Positions 9,373-18,545 of a DNA stretch of 64,000 nucleotides are shown here, in pieces (the first letter of the stretch is position 1; the number at the start of each line of letters is the position of its first letter). Source of the DNA: Gammaproteobacteria bacterium (GTDB taxonomy: Bacteria > Pseudomonadota > Gammaproteobacteria > Coxiellales > Coxiellaceae); NCBI GenBank assembly GCA_023266215.1, contig JAHFRQ010000001.1, forward strand, positions 62,001 through 126,000, given 5' to 3'. The translations under genes were made by a program, and so were the position numbers. Under the pieces are notes generated by a model that worked only from the letters and a program-made list of their open reading frames with translations, did not search any database and was not told where the DNA came from.

Positions 9373-10425
9373 TTGCAAAAAACTCAGCATATAGCGCAAC
9401 TTCTCATCATGCGTATATTTTCCACGCTGACAGCGCTCTAAACCCGCCCGAGCTATCGCTAATCGCTCATCTTCATTTGCAAGATAATAAACAACTTTTT
9501 CATATAACTCATCTGGATTATTGATATCAAAATAAGCTGCCTCGCGATTTTCTTCAAACAACCTTGCATGCTCATTCGTTCTTTCAGCCAGCATAAACGC
9601 GCCACAGGCTGGAATCTCAGCGGTTCTGTCCGTTTGCAAATCTCGATTTATTTTCCGTAAAAAACAAAGATTAATACTGGTCGCGCAAATGGCTTTTATG
9701 TAATTATCTGCATAAATCGGCTTGTTTTCGACCTGCAAATTGGGATGTGCATTCATCGCTGCCTTCCATCCATTTCCCCAAATACGCACTTTAATGCCCT
9801 TCTTTGCCAAAAAAAGCATTTTTTGAAATCGATCGATTTCAAAAGTACCAATAAACCCTACTGCCGAGCCAAAATTTCGCTTATCTTCATCAGTTATGTC
9901 AATGGGACGATGAAAAGTCGGGTCATAGGATTTATCAACAAAAACCACTTTTTTGGCGCCCAAGGCGGGCAATTCTTCTGGATCACAATTATAACTTTTC
10001 GTTGTAAAAACAACGTCATAAAGCGAGAGGGATTTCTTAAAGTAATAAGATTGATTGTGGCGCGCTGTCATGTCGTCTTCAGAATACCAGATGATTTTAA
10101 GACCGGGGTAATTTTTTTTAATTTTTGTGAGCGTAGCTTGCTTTAAGACTAAGCATTTTTCTACCCACGCTAAATCATGCTTAGTTTTACTGAGCTGGCT
10201 TAACACGCGCTTATTCAAATTAGTCCAATCACGCGGAAAACCCAGTTTATTGCAAACGCGATTAAAAAAAGTTAACTGTTCGCTGTGACTCACCACATCA
10301 ACACTATAACCCAAGCGTAGCAACGCCTCGATCCGCTGATGTGTTCGACCTGCATTTTCGCCGATAACTAAAATTTGACTGATGTTCATCTCACATATCG
10401 CTTGTTCTAAATAGTGCCTGGCCAT
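9370..10425 (-). CDS. CgeB-like GT-B glycosyltransferase
   Basis: A 351-residue protein with the features of the CgeB/Glyco_trans_1_2 group: an N-terminal GEN-x-GRTHQR segment, a central D-x-V-F-T-T-K strand, VGFIGTFEIDR, RIWGNGW, and the C-terminal EIPACGAFMLAERT, which resembles the donor-binding region, followed by a tail with the pattern NPDELYEKV. The start is uncertain: a second ATG at 10389 would give a protein beginning MNISQILVIGEN, closer to family norms. It is separated from uxs by 57 bases that contain a promoter, and its start faces the plus-strand operon. Confidence 0.75.
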   Translation of the reverse strand: MARHYLEQAICEMNISQILVIGENAGRTHQRIEALLRLGYSVDVVSHSEQLTFFNRVCNKLGFPRDWTNLNKRVLSQLSKTKHDLAWVEKCLVLKQATLTKIKKNYPGLKIIWYSEDDMTARHNQSYYFKKSLSLYDVVFTTKSYNCDPEELPALGAKKVVFVDKSYDPTFHRPIDITDEDKRNFGSAVGFIGTFEIDRFQKMLFLAKKGIKVRIWGNGWKAAMNAHPNLQVENKPIYADNYIKAICATSINLCFLRKINRDLQTDRTAEIPACGAFMLAERTNEHARLFEENREAAYFDINNPDELYEKVVYYLANEDERLAIARAGLERCQRGKYTHDEKLRYMLSFLQ

Positions 10426-10430
10426 ATACT
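10402..10430 (+). promoter_or_regulatory. Sigma70-like promoter for the plus-strand CDP-sugar operon
   Basis: TTGTTC and TATACT are spaced by 17 bases, with predicted transcription starting near 10437, about 35 bases before the GT4 start codon at 10472. The promoter lies inside the start region of the divergent CgeB-like gene. Confidence 0.5.
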
Positions 10431-10471
10431 AACTCAAAATTCATAAAGGCAAAATCAAACAAGTTATTTAT

Positions 10472-11614
10472 ATGAAAGTTGCTATTTCAGCCAAAGGTCG
10501 TTTCCACGCATTTTTTCTAGCGAACGAACTACAAAAAGCAGGTTTGCTAAATCAGCTCATCACATCTTATCCCGTTTTTAAAGCGGTGGAGTATGGCATT
10601 GGCAAAAAATATGTTTACTCTTTATTGCTAAATGAATTAGTGGAGCGTGGCACAAAAAAATTACCTTTCAAGTTTCTTAAGGCAGATCGTGCGAATTATT
10701 TATTTCATGAGTATTTTGACAAGCGAGCAGGGATGGTCGTCAAAAAGGATAATGACATATTCGTTGGATTTTCCGCCAGTTCCTTAAACACTATCAAAAA
10801 GCTAAAAGACGGGCCAATAAAAATCATCCTGGAAAACGGATCAGCTCACCCTCTTTTCCAGAAAAAAATTCTAACGGAAGAGTATGGGCTGCACGGGTTA
10901 ACGCCTCACATCAACGAACTGCTGATTGAAAAACAACTTCAGGAATTTTCGCTCACAGATTATATTTCCGTGCCCTCGCGCTTTTCTAAAAATTCGTTTT
11001 TAGAGTATGGTATTGCGGAAAATAAAATTATTCAGGTGCCCTACGGAGTTGATACCACTAAATTTTATCCACTCGACAAGTCAGACAAAAAATTCCGTGT
11101 TATTTTTTGCGGTAATTGCAGTATACAAAAAGGCATCCCCTATTTGCTCAAAGCATTTTATGAATTAAAGCTGCCAAATTCAGAGCTCTATATCATTGGG
11201 CCCGTTGCGAACGAACTCAAACCGTTCGCAGAAAAATACAAAGCAGACAATATTGTTTGGGCGGGAGCTTTTAAAGAAAATAAGCTAGTTTATGAATACG
11301 CCAAAGGCGATGTTTTTTGTATACCTTCTGTGCAGGAAGGCATGGCTATGGTGCAGTTACAGGCTATGGCTTGTGGACTACCGCTGATTTGCACGACCTA
11401 TTCTGGCGGCGGTGATGTTATAACGAACGGCAAAGAAGGCTTTATTTTACCGATTCGCGATATTGATGCCATAAAGGAAAAAATCTTATTGCTGTATGAT
11501 CATCCCGATATGCGCGCTGAAATGGGCAGACAAGCACTAAATACCATTCAGAACCACTTTACCTGGGCGCATTATGGAGAGAAAATGATTGCAACATACC
11601 ACAAGCTGGTTTAA
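10472..11614 (+). CDS. GT4 family glycosyltransferase (paralogue A)
   Basis: A 380-residue GT-B transferase with GRFHAFFLANELQ at the N-terminus, FCGNCSIQKGI at the start of the second domain, and the donor motif PSVQEGMAMVQLQAMACGLPL. It is clearly paralogous over its full length to the gene at 19788-20954: the first 30 residues are nearly the same and the motifs align one to one. The two copies, in the same orientation, bracket eight CDP-sugar and assembly genes. It is the first gene of the plus-strand operon. Confidence 0.87.
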   Translation: MKVAISAKGRFHAFFLANELQKAGLLNQLITSYPVFKAVEYGIGKKYVYSLLLNELVERGTKKLPFKFLKADRANYLFHEYFDKRAGMVVKKDNDIFVGFSASSLNTIKKLKDGPIKIILENGSAHPLFQKKILTEEYGLHGLTPHINELLIEKQLQEFSLTDYISVPSRFSKNSFLEYGIAENKIIQVPYGVDTTKFYPLDKSDKKFRVIFCGNCSIQKGIPYLLKAFYELKLPNSELYIIGPVANELKPFAEKYKADNIVWAGAFKENKLVYEYAKGDVFCIPSVQEGMAMVQLQAMACGLPLICTTYSGGGDVITNGKEGFILPIRDIDAIKEKILLLYDHPDMRAEMGRQALNTIQNHFTWAHYGEKMIATYHKLV

Positions 11615-11670
11615 CCCAATATCAATATCGTCTATAATCCAAACCCAATGATTCAAAGTGTGATTTAAAT

Positions 11671-12441
11671 ATGAAAGCAGTTATTTTGGCGGGCGGCCTC
11701 GGCACAAGATTAAGCGAAGAAACAGTTTCTATTCCAAAACCCATGGTAGAAATTGGCGGAAAACCAATACTGTGGCATATCATGAAAATTTACTCTGCAC
11801 ATGGTATTAACGATTTTATTATTTGCCTTGGTTACAAAGGCTATATTGTTAAAGAATACTTTGCAAATTATTTTTTACACACTTCTGACGTCACATTTGA
11901 CATGAAAACAAATACCATGAAAACCCATGCGTCTCATGCAGAACCCTGGACAGTGACCCTGGTTGACACAGGTGAAAACACCATGACGGGCGGAAGACTA
12001 AAAAGAATAAGAAATTATATTCCTGATGAAGATTTTTGCTTTACTTATGGTGACGGCGTGAGTGATGTTGATATCACAAAACTCATTTATCAGCATCAAA
12101 ATGATTCCGTCTTGGCAACAGTCACCGGCGTGCAGCCGCCCACTCGGTTTGGCGCAATCGATCTCGAGGGAAATCGAGTCAGACAATTTCAAGAAAAACC
12201 AGAAGGCGCAGGCAGTTGGATTAATGGTGGATTTTTTGTGCTATCTCCCAACGTTTTTGATTATATTGCTGGCGATGAGACATTATGGGAAAAAGAACCC
12301 ATGCAAAAATTAGCCACCGATGATCGCATGTCAGTCTTTTTACACGAAGGATTTTGGCAACCAATGGACACGCTTAGAGAAAAAAATTTACTGCAAAAAT
12401 TGTGGGAAGAAAACAAAGCCCCCTGGAAAATATGGAAATAA
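11671..12441 (+). CDS. rfbF: Glucose-1-phosphate cytidylyltransferase
   Basis: It makes CDP-glucose from CTP and glucose 1-phosphate, the entry to CDP-linked 3,6-dideoxyhexoses. The 256-residue length is normal for RfbF. Visible motifs are [13 protein letters not shown] with the signature loop at residues 6-18, [26 protein letters not shown] (metal site) and [12 protein letters not shown] at the C-terminus. It is followed by rfbG with a short overlap, as in Salmonella and Yersinia clusters. Confidence 0.95.
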   Translation: MKAVILAGGLGTRLSEETVSIPKPMVEIGGKPILWHIMKIYSAHGINDFIICLGYKGYIVKEYFANYFLHTSDVTFDMKTNTMKTHASHAEPWTVTLVDTGENTMTGGRLKRIRNYIPDEDFCFTYGDGVSDVDITKLIYQHQNDSVLATVTGVQPPTRFGAIDLEGNRVRQFQEKPEGAGSWINGGFFVLSPNVFDYIAGDETLWEKEPMQKLATDDRMSVFLHEGFWQPMDTLREKNLLQKLWEENKAPWKIWK

Positions 12442-13511
12442 TGTTCTGGAGAAATAAACGTGTATTTTTAACCGGTCACACTGGATTTAAGGGTGGATGG
12501 CTCGCGCACTGGTTAAATATACTGGGTGCAGATATTTGTGGCTTTGCATTAGCGCCTGATACTCAGCCTAATTTTTTTGATCTCACTCGCCTTGAAAAAA
12601 ATATCAAGCATCTTGTGGGTGATATTAGGGACTACGACTTACTCAAAAAATCAATCATGGATTTTAAACCCGATATTATTGTTCACATGGCAGCACAACC
12701 TTTGGTTATTCGTTCATACGCAAATCCCCTTGAAACATTTTCAACTAACATCATGGGCACAGCCAACTTGCTTGAAGCCGCAAGACTTTCACAATCAACT
12801 CAGGTTGTCTTGGTGATCACGACTGACAAATGCTATGAAAACAATAATGCGCAACAACCTTTTTGCGAAGGTGATCGGCTGGGCGGGCATGATCCTTACA
12901 GCAATAGCAAAGCTTGCGCCGAATTAGTCACGCAATCCTTCCGCGTTTCTTTTTATGAAAAACAAAATATTGGACTGGCAACAGCACGTGCGGGCAATGT
13001 GATTGGCGGCGGGGATTGGTCGGAGCATCGCTTAATTCCGGATATGATCAGGGCTATCGCCGATAAGAAAAAATTAACTTTAAGATACCCTGATGCGATT
13101 CGACCTTGGCAGCATGTCTTAGAATCGCTAAGCGGATATTTGCGCTTGATTGAAAAATGCTTTTCAAAACCAAAAAAATATTCTGCTGCGTGGAATTTTG
13201 GACCAAAAGATTTGCAACATTACTCTGTCAAATCTATTGTTGAAAAATTTCATGAAAAAATAAATCGAGATTTTAATGTTGAAATTACCGAGAATCCAAA
13301 AAACGAAAAATTAATTGAATCGCAGCACTTGACTTTAAATATCAATAAATCATTAAGTGAATTAAATTGGTCGCCATATTACACAACTGAGCAGAGCATT
13401 GAAAAAACAGCGGAGTGGTATAATGCTTGGTTTAATCATCGAGACATGGCTGCGATCACTCGGGATCAAATTTTAGATTATCAAAATAAACTATCGAGAG
13501 AGAAGTTATGA
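12432..13511 (+). CDS. rfbG: CDP-glucose 4,6-dehydratase
   Basis: An extended SDR converting CDP-glucose to CDP-4-keto-6-deoxyglucose. It has the RfbG signature [15 protein letters not shown] close to the N-terminus, [20 protein letters not shown], the catalytic YSNSK and [12 protein letters not shown] place the start at 12432 (MEIMFW); an ATG at 12441 overlapping the rfbF stop as TAATG is equally good, and an ATG at 12402 would add residues not seen in the family. Its end overlaps the next gene by ATGA. Confidence 0.94.
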   Translation: MEIMFWRNKRVFLTGHTGFKGGWLAHWLNILGADICGFALAPDTQPNFFDLTRLEKNIKHLVGDIRDYDLLKKSIMDFKPDIIVHMAAQPLVIRSYANPLETFSTNIMGTANLLEAARLSQSTQVVLVITTDKCYENNNAQQPFCEGDRLGGHDPYSNSKACAELVTQSFRVSFYEKQNIGLATARAGNVIGGGDWSEHRLIPDMIRAIADKKKLTLRYPDAIRPWQHVLESLSGYLRLIEKCFSKPKKYSAAWNFGPKDLQHYSVKSIVEKFHEKINRDFNVEITENPKNEKLIESQHLTLNINKSLSELNWSPYYTTEQSIEKTAEWYNAWFNHRDMAAITRDQILDYQNKLSREKL

Positions 13512-14725
13512 AAAATCAATTTCCGTATGTCCCTTATGGAAAAGCAGTTTGGGGTGATGATGAAATCAACGCGATAGTATCTGTCTTAAAAAAGACAACT
13601 CAGATGGGTGAGTCGGTCAACACCTTTGAAAATCTTGTGTCCGCACTATTTTCTAAAAAACACGGTATTATGGTGAACTCAGGCTCCTCGGCAAATTATC
13701 TTGCTATTGAAGTATTACATTTACCGGAAGGCTCTGAAGTTATTACGCCAGCACTTACTTTTTCGACTACAGTGGCTCCTTTGGTTAGAAATAAGCTGAT
13801 TCCTGCATTTATTGATGTTGAAGCAGGCACTTACAATATTGATGCGAATCAAATCGAATCCATGATAAACAACAATACCCGCGCGATGATGGTCCCTAAT
13901 TTATTGGGTAATTTATCAGATTGGCCGAAATTAAATGCGCTTGCAAAAAAATACAACTTAATAACTATCGAAGATTCGTGCGATACGCTCGGCGCAACCA
14001 TTAATAATATTTCAACGGGCGCGTACTCAGACATCAGCACGACGAGTTTTTATGGCTCACATATTATCACCTGCGCTGGCAATGGCGGCATGCTGTGTGT
14101 TAATTCAGATGAGCTATCAAATCGCGTAAAATTATTGCGAAGCTGGGGAAGAAGCTCGTCGCTTTATGCTGAATCCGAAAATATTGAAAACCGTTTTAAT
14201 ATTGAACTAGAAGGCATTCCTTATGACGCAAAATTTGTATTCGAAGCCTTGGGTTACAATTTAGAGCCATCTGAAATTGGCGCGGCTTTTGGATTGGAAC
14301 AGCTCAAAAAGCTTAAAAAGAATATGGAAACGCGACAATACTATTTCAATCAACATCTTAATTATTTTAAGCAATATGAAAACTGGTTTACCCTCCCAAG
14401 ACAATTACCCGCTAGCGAAACCTGCTGGCTTGCTTTTCCCCTTACGCTCAATGACAACTGTCCTTTTCAAAGAAGGGATTTGCAAATATTTTTAGAAAAC
14501 CGAAATATACAAACACGTACTATTTTTACAGGTAATATTTTACGTCAACCTGGCTTTCAGAATATTCCGCATGTAAAAAGCAAGGCGGGATACCCAAATG
14601 CAGATAAAGTAATGCGTGGTGGAATTTTAATCGGCTGTCATCACGGCATGAATGATATTATGCTGCATCATATTCATGATTCCTTCAGAGAATTCTTAAA
14701 TACTGTTACGGTAGCAAAAATATGA
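13508..14725 (+). CDS. RfbH/ColD-like PMP-dependent sugar dehydratase of the DegT/DnrJ/EryC1/StrS fold
   Basis: A 405-residue fold type I PLP-family enzyme. At the place of the Schiff-base lysine the sequence reads SFYGSHIIT, putting His185 there. This Lys-to-His change is the hallmark of the E1 (RfbH/AscC) and ColD dehydratases, which use pyridoxamine phosphate to remove the C3 hydroxyl rather than transaminate. However, the E1 iron-sulfur ligands (a Cys-Trp-Cys stretch after the RDWGRD segment) are missing: here that position reads SWGRSSSLY. EDSCDTLG at 155-162 matches RfbH. ATGA overlaps couple it to rfbG and to the next gene. Confidence 0.85.
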   Translation: MKNQFPYVPYGKAVWGDDEINAIVSVLKKTTQMGESVNTFENLVSALFSKKHGIMVNSGSSANYLAIEVLHLPEGSEVITPALTFSTTVAPLVRNKLIPAFIDVEAGTYNIDANQIESMINNNTRAMMVPNLLGNLSDWPKLNALAKKYNLITIEDSCDTLGATINNISTGAYSDISTTSFYGSHIITCAGNGGMLCVNSDELSNRVKLLRSWGRSSSLYAESENIENRFNIELEGIPYDAKFVFEALGYNLEPSEIGAAFGLEQLKKLKKNMETRQYYFNQHLNYFKQYENWFTLPRQLPASETCWLAFPLTLNDNCPFQRRDLQIFLENRNIQTRTIFTGNILRQPGFQNIPHVKSKAGYPNADKVMRGGILIGCHHGMNDIMLHHIHDSFREFLNTVTVAKI

Positions 14726-15255
14726 TATTCGAAGAAATTGAAATTTCTGGTTGCTATCTCATTAAGCCCACAGTGCAAAAAGACAATCGCGGTGCATTTA
14801 TTAAAACCTGGAATCGCAATATTTTCCTAAAGCATCATCTGGATTTAAATTTTAACGAAGAATATTACTCAATATCAAATAAAAACGTACTGCGCGGAAT
14901 GCATTTTCAAGAACACCCGCAAGCTCACCACAAGTTAATCTATTGCATTAGCGGAAAAGTATTTGATGTGATTTTGGATATACGAAAAAATTCTCCGACA
15001 TTTGGAAAAACATTTTCTATCACGCTCAGCGGTAAAATTGATGAAGCAAAATGTATTTTAATAGCGCCCGGTGTTGCACACGGCTTTTATGCTCACGAAA
15101 ATAACTCTATTTTGATTTATAAAACAACGACGGTTTACTCACCCGAACATGACAAAGGCATTCACTGGCAATCCATCTTGAATTGGCCGACTAAAAATCC
15201 CATTGTCTCTGATCGCGATACTCGGCACCCAGCATTGAACGACTATATATTATGA
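14722..15255 (+). CDS. dTDP-4-dehydrorhamnose 3,5-epimerase family protein (RfbC-like cupin)
   Basis: A 177-residue RmlC-type cupin. The LRGMHFQ segment carries the catalytic histidine (about residue 62), followed by the GKVFDVILDIRKNSPTFGK strand pair and PGVAHGFYA. Within a CDP-sugar operon it probably epimerises C3 and/or C5 of a CDP-4-keto-6-deoxy sugar, as AscE does for ascarylose, rather than making dTDP-rhamnose; no rmlA, rmlB or rmlD is in the window. It overlaps both neighbours by 4 bases. Confidence 0.88.
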   Translation: MIFEEIEISGCYLIKPTVQKDNRGAFIKTWNRNIFLKHHLDLNFNEEYYSISNKNVLRGMHFQEHPQAHHKLIYCISGKVFDVILDIRKNSPTFGKTFSITLSGKIDEAKCILIAPGVAHGFYAHENNSILIYKTTTVYSPEHDKGIHWQSILNWPTKNPIVSDRDTRHPALNDYIL

Positions 15256-16160
15256 AAAAACGAGCAATAATTACAGGTGCTACTGGATTTATCGGATCTC
15301 ATCTTGTCAGGGCATTATTATCACTAGATTGGGACATTGCACTGATAGTCAGACCCGAATCAGTCATTCATAAACTTAAAGCTATTTCTTTTAAAGCAAA
15401 AATATTTATTTTTAACGAAAATCCAGCAGAATTGATTGATTTTTTTGAAAATTTTAAACCTGATGTAGTTTTTCATCTAGCCTCCTGCTTTTTAGTTGAT
15501 CATGAAGTAAGTAATATTAAAGATATTGTTAATTCTAATATTTTATTTGGAACTTATTTATTAGAAGCAATGCTAAAAGCCAACTGCAAAAAGATCATCA
15601 ACACAGGATCAACATGGCAGCACTTTGATGACGAAAAAAATAATCCAGCCAACCTTTACGCCGCAAGTAAAAACGCCTATGTCGAGATTCTAAATTATTA
15701 CTATCATGCGTACGGCTTTGAGATTATTAGTTTGGAACTATTTGATACCTATGGCCCGCATGATTCTCGTCGGAAAATTGTCAACTTATTGATTCACTCA
15801 GTAAGCAATAACATACAAATTGATCTATCGCCTGGGCTACAAAAAATAAACTTTGTCTATATAGATGATATTGTTGAGGCTTATTTAGTATCTGCAAAAT
15901 GTCTGCTGGAGCGCGATCAAAAATCCTTTGATGTCTACACTGTCGGTGGAAACGAAGTATTAACACTAAAGGAAGTGGTTAAAACGATTGAGTTGGTTTC
16001 AAATAAAAAGTGCGCCGCTTCATTTTCAAAAAGACCGTATCGCACAAGAGAAGTCATGAAACCATGGTCAAAAGGAAAGCAATTACCAAACTGGGAAGCA
16101 AAAGTAAATTTCAAAACAGGTATTTTAAATATACTAAAAGCAGACAAGGAAGAGACGTGA
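15252..16160 (+). CDS. NAD(P)-dependent sugar reductase/epimerase, CDP-abequose or paratose synthase-like SDR
   Basis: A 302-residue extended SDR with ATGFIGSHL at the N-terminus, FHLASCFL, a serine-threonine site in NTGSTWQHF and the catalytic YAASK. The STWQH stretch and short length resemble reductases such as RfbJ, which reduce the C4 ketone in the last step of CDP-dideoxyhexose synthesis. Its place at the end of the CDP-sugar block supports that role. It is coupled by ATGA to the RfbC-like gene and by GTGA to the following GT2. Confidence 0.75.
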   Translation: MKKRAIITGATGFIGSHLVRALLSLDWDIALIVRPESVIHKLKAISFKAKIFIFNENPAELIDFFENFKPDVVFHLASCFLVDHEVSNIKDIVNSNILFGTYLLEAMLKANCKKIINTGSTWQHFDDEKNNPANLYAASKNAYVEILNYYYHAYGFEIISLELFDTYGPHDSRRKIVNLLIHSVSNNIQIDLSPGLQKINFVYIDDIVEAYLVSAKCLLERDQKSFDVYTVGGNEVLTLKEVVKTIELVSNKKCAASFSKRPYRTREVMKPWSKGKQLPNWEAKVNFKTGILNILKADKEET

Positions 16161-17149
16161 TTAAAATTTCAATTGGCATACCCACTTATAATCAAGAAAA
16201 ATATATCGAGAAGACACTTCAGTCCTTGCTTGCTCAAAATTACCCAAACTTTGAAATAGTTGTTTCCAATAACTATAGCACCGACAAAACACTGGAAATA
16301 CTGGATCGTTACAAGTCATCGATAAGAATTATTTCCCCCGAGAAGCATCTACCAATGGGGCGTCATGCATATTTTACAACATCACAACTATCTGGCGATT
16401 GGCTCATTTTAATGAGTAGTGATGATATTGCAAAACCAACCATGCTAAGCGATCTTGCAAAGGAAGTTGAAAATTATCCTGATGCAATTTTAGTTCGCGG
16501 TGCATTTGAAACGATTGATGCAAATGGAAACATAACTGACATCAATCATATTTTATCTGCAAAAAAAATAATTCGTCCGCCAAAAACAATTGAGGAGCAG
16601 ATGTACGGTTCGATTGGAAGCTTAAATGCTAGCATGTTTAAAAGGACCGCATGGAAATTAATAGAAAACAAATTTCCTACTCCCAACCTTGCCTACGATT
16701 GGGCGATTTTTATTATGCTCTCTCCTCTGGGTGATTTTATTTATACGGACAAAATTGTTGGTCAATATCGCGCAAACTATCGGCCGCTAGTTTCAAAAAG
16801 CAGGGTTTTTGAGGAATTGGAAGATGATATTCTAGTTTATCATGATCTTTTTCCATTGATTACACAAAATAGGTTTGATGTAAATTTAAAGAAATTAAGA
16901 AAAGCTATTGATAAGCGAATGAATATGCGCATTGCTCATACATTAAAAAATATTGAAACAGAGCATGAATTCCAGCGTCTACTAAATATTCTCAAATCAG
17001 CATCTGATCGACTACCGCTTAAAACTCAAATCGCATGCGTGACTCAAAAAAAACCAATTCGAAATAATTTTCTTGAGGATCTTTATACGAGAGTCACCAG
17101 AAGTAAAATCATTCGTAAAATTTATATGGGTTTAATGCATCGTGGATAG
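16157..17149 (+). CDS. GT2 family glycosyltransferase
   Basis: A soluble GT-A transferase with IGIPTYNQEKYIEKTL, NNYSTDKT and the acceptor-side LMSSDDIAKP (the usual D-x-D replaced by SSDD). The frame is open from an ATG at 16010, but that would overlap the previous gene by 151 bases. The GTG at 16157, which overlaps the previous stop as GTGA and has GGAAGAG upstream, gives a protein beginning directly with the GT2 core, so I use it (330 residues). It overlaps the flippase gene by 8 bases. Confidence 0.85.
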   Translation: MIKISIGIPTYNQEKYIEKTLQSLLAQNYPNFEIVVSNNYSTDKTLEILDRYKSSIRIISPEKHLPMGRHAYFTTSQLSGDWLILMSSDDIAKPTMLSDLAKEVENYPDAILVRGAFETIDANGNITDINHILSAKKIIRPPKTIEEQMYGSIGSLNASMFKRTAWKLIENKFPTPNLAYDWAIFIMLSPLGDFIYTDKIVGQYRANYRPLVSKSRVFEELEDDILVYHDLFPLITQNRFDVNLKKLRKAIDKRMNMRIAHTLKNIETEHEFQRLLNILKSASDRLPLKTQIACVTQKKPIRNNFLEDLYTRVTRSKIIRKIYMGLMHRG

Positions 17150-18545
17150 ACACACAGTAACGAATAAACTAATCCATGCGAGTCTATGGACAGCGCTTAA
17201 CTCATATTTATTTTTTATTATTAATTTTTTTGGACAAATTATACTGGCTAAATTGTTGATTCCAGAAGACTATGGAATATATGCATTTTCATTTGCATTG
17301 GTTGAAATCTGTGCCATGCTATTAGGGTTCAGCAATGCAACAGCATTTATTAATTCCGAAGGAAGCCAAACAGATTTTGATGCGTGCGTTAAATTAAACG
17401 CAATCGCTGCGCTTATTTTTCTCTGTTTTGGCGTCGCTGGCTTTTTTATTATTTCTATCATTGAGCACGCTTACACCCCGGGAATTATTTTTCTCCTATT
17501 GTGCATTTCTCAGATATTTTGGCTGATCTCTACGGTCTTTGCATCGCCACTGCAAAAGCAACTTAAGTTTAAAAAAGTCTCTTTTTATCAGGGATTATGC
17601 TCATCTTTTGGCTTGCTTGTCGCAATTGTTTTCGCCACTCAGCATTTTACATACTGGTGCCTTGTCATGAGAGACTTGTTTAGTTATTTTTCCTTTGCCG
17701 TGATTACCTATTTTTTTTCCCCTTTTGAAATTCGCCGATCATTTTTATACGCCAAAACAAAAGAACAATTTCGCTTTGGAGTAAATACAACCATCTCAAG
17801 AGCATTAGAATTATTATACTATCGATTTCCAGATATCTTAATCAAGCTAACACTGGGGAAATTTATTTTAGGTAATTTTTATCAAGCGAGAAGCGTTTCT
17901 TCTTATGCGATTAAATTAATGGAGCCATTAACTCAGCAAGTATTATTCTCATTTTTTACCGACATTAAAAATGATCTTGATTTTATGAGCAACCGCCTAA
18001 ACTGGATTAATCTTATTATTACTCGTGCATTTTTGCCATTTGTCTTCTTTGCGTTTTTGTATGGAAAAAGTATTTTTATATTGGTCTATGGAAAACAATG
18101 GTCGTTGGCAGGGAATTATTTTGAATACTTCTCTACCTGGATTCCCATTGCATCGCTATTTGGCGCAGGCCTATCAACATGCTATAGCCTGAAAAAGCAA
18201 TCCGTTGTCAGCATCAGTTATTTTATTTCTGCTCTATTGTTTATTTCTGGAATATTTTTACTATCAAAACGCATCCCACCACCTTCAATTTTTACACTAA
18301 GTCTTGCGGCAGGATATGCATATTTAATCTACTCATTGCGCAAAATGGGTTTAACACTTTCTTTTATCGTGCCATTTCTATTGCCGATTATAATCTTAAT
18401 GCTGAGCTTAAGTATTTTTGCTATTACAAATCAATTTTTTGCAATTTTTTGCTTTCTGGTTCTGTACGGATCATTGCTTTTTTACGAAAAAGAAAAAATT
18501 AAATCTATTTATCGGAGATTGTTTTATGCAGCAAAGTCTTATTGA
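17142..18545 (+). CDS. wzx: Wzx-like oligosaccharide flippase (first copy)
   Basis: A 467-residue polytopic membrane protein with about 12 hydrophobic helices and the N-terminal pattern ASLWTALNSY...LAKLLIPEDYGIYAF, typical of the polysaccharide exporter/MATE-like fold. It would move the undecaprenyl-linked repeat unit across the inner membrane. It lies between a GT2 and the Wzy-like polymerase. A paralogue with the same N-terminal pattern is encoded on the other strand at 20943-22352. Confidence 0.87.
   Translation: MDRHTVTNKLIHASLWTALNSYLFFIINFFGQIILAKLLIPEDYGIYAFSFALVEICAMLLGFSNATAFINSEGSQTDFDACVKLNAIAALIFLCFGVAGFFIISIIEHAYTPGIIFLLLCISQIFWLISTVFASPLQKQLKFKKVSFYQGLCSSFGLLVAIVFATQHFTYWCLVMRDLFSYFSFAVITYFFSPFEIRRSFLYAKTKEQFRFGVNTTISRALELLYYRFPDILIKLTLGKFILGNFYQARSVSSYAIKLMEPLTQQVLFSFFTDIKNDLDFMSNRLNWINLIITRAFLPFVFFAFLYGKSIFILVYGKQWSLAGNYFEYFSTWIPIASLFGAGLSTCYSLKKQSVVSISYFISALLFISGIFLLSKRIPPPSIFTLSLAAGYAYLIYSLRKMGLTLSFIVPFLLPIIILMLSLSIFAITNQFFAIFCFLVLYGSLLFYEKEKIKSIYRRLFYAAKSY

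Noticed and set aside
11998-12192. Minus-strand frame inside rfbF
   Set aside because: Antisense to conserved nucleotidyltransferase motifs; shadow frame with no start signals.
16010-16156. N-terminal extension of the second GT2 protein from the ATG at 16010
   Set aside because: It would overlap the previous SDR gene by 151 bases, and a GTG with a good ribosome site at 16157 starts the family core.
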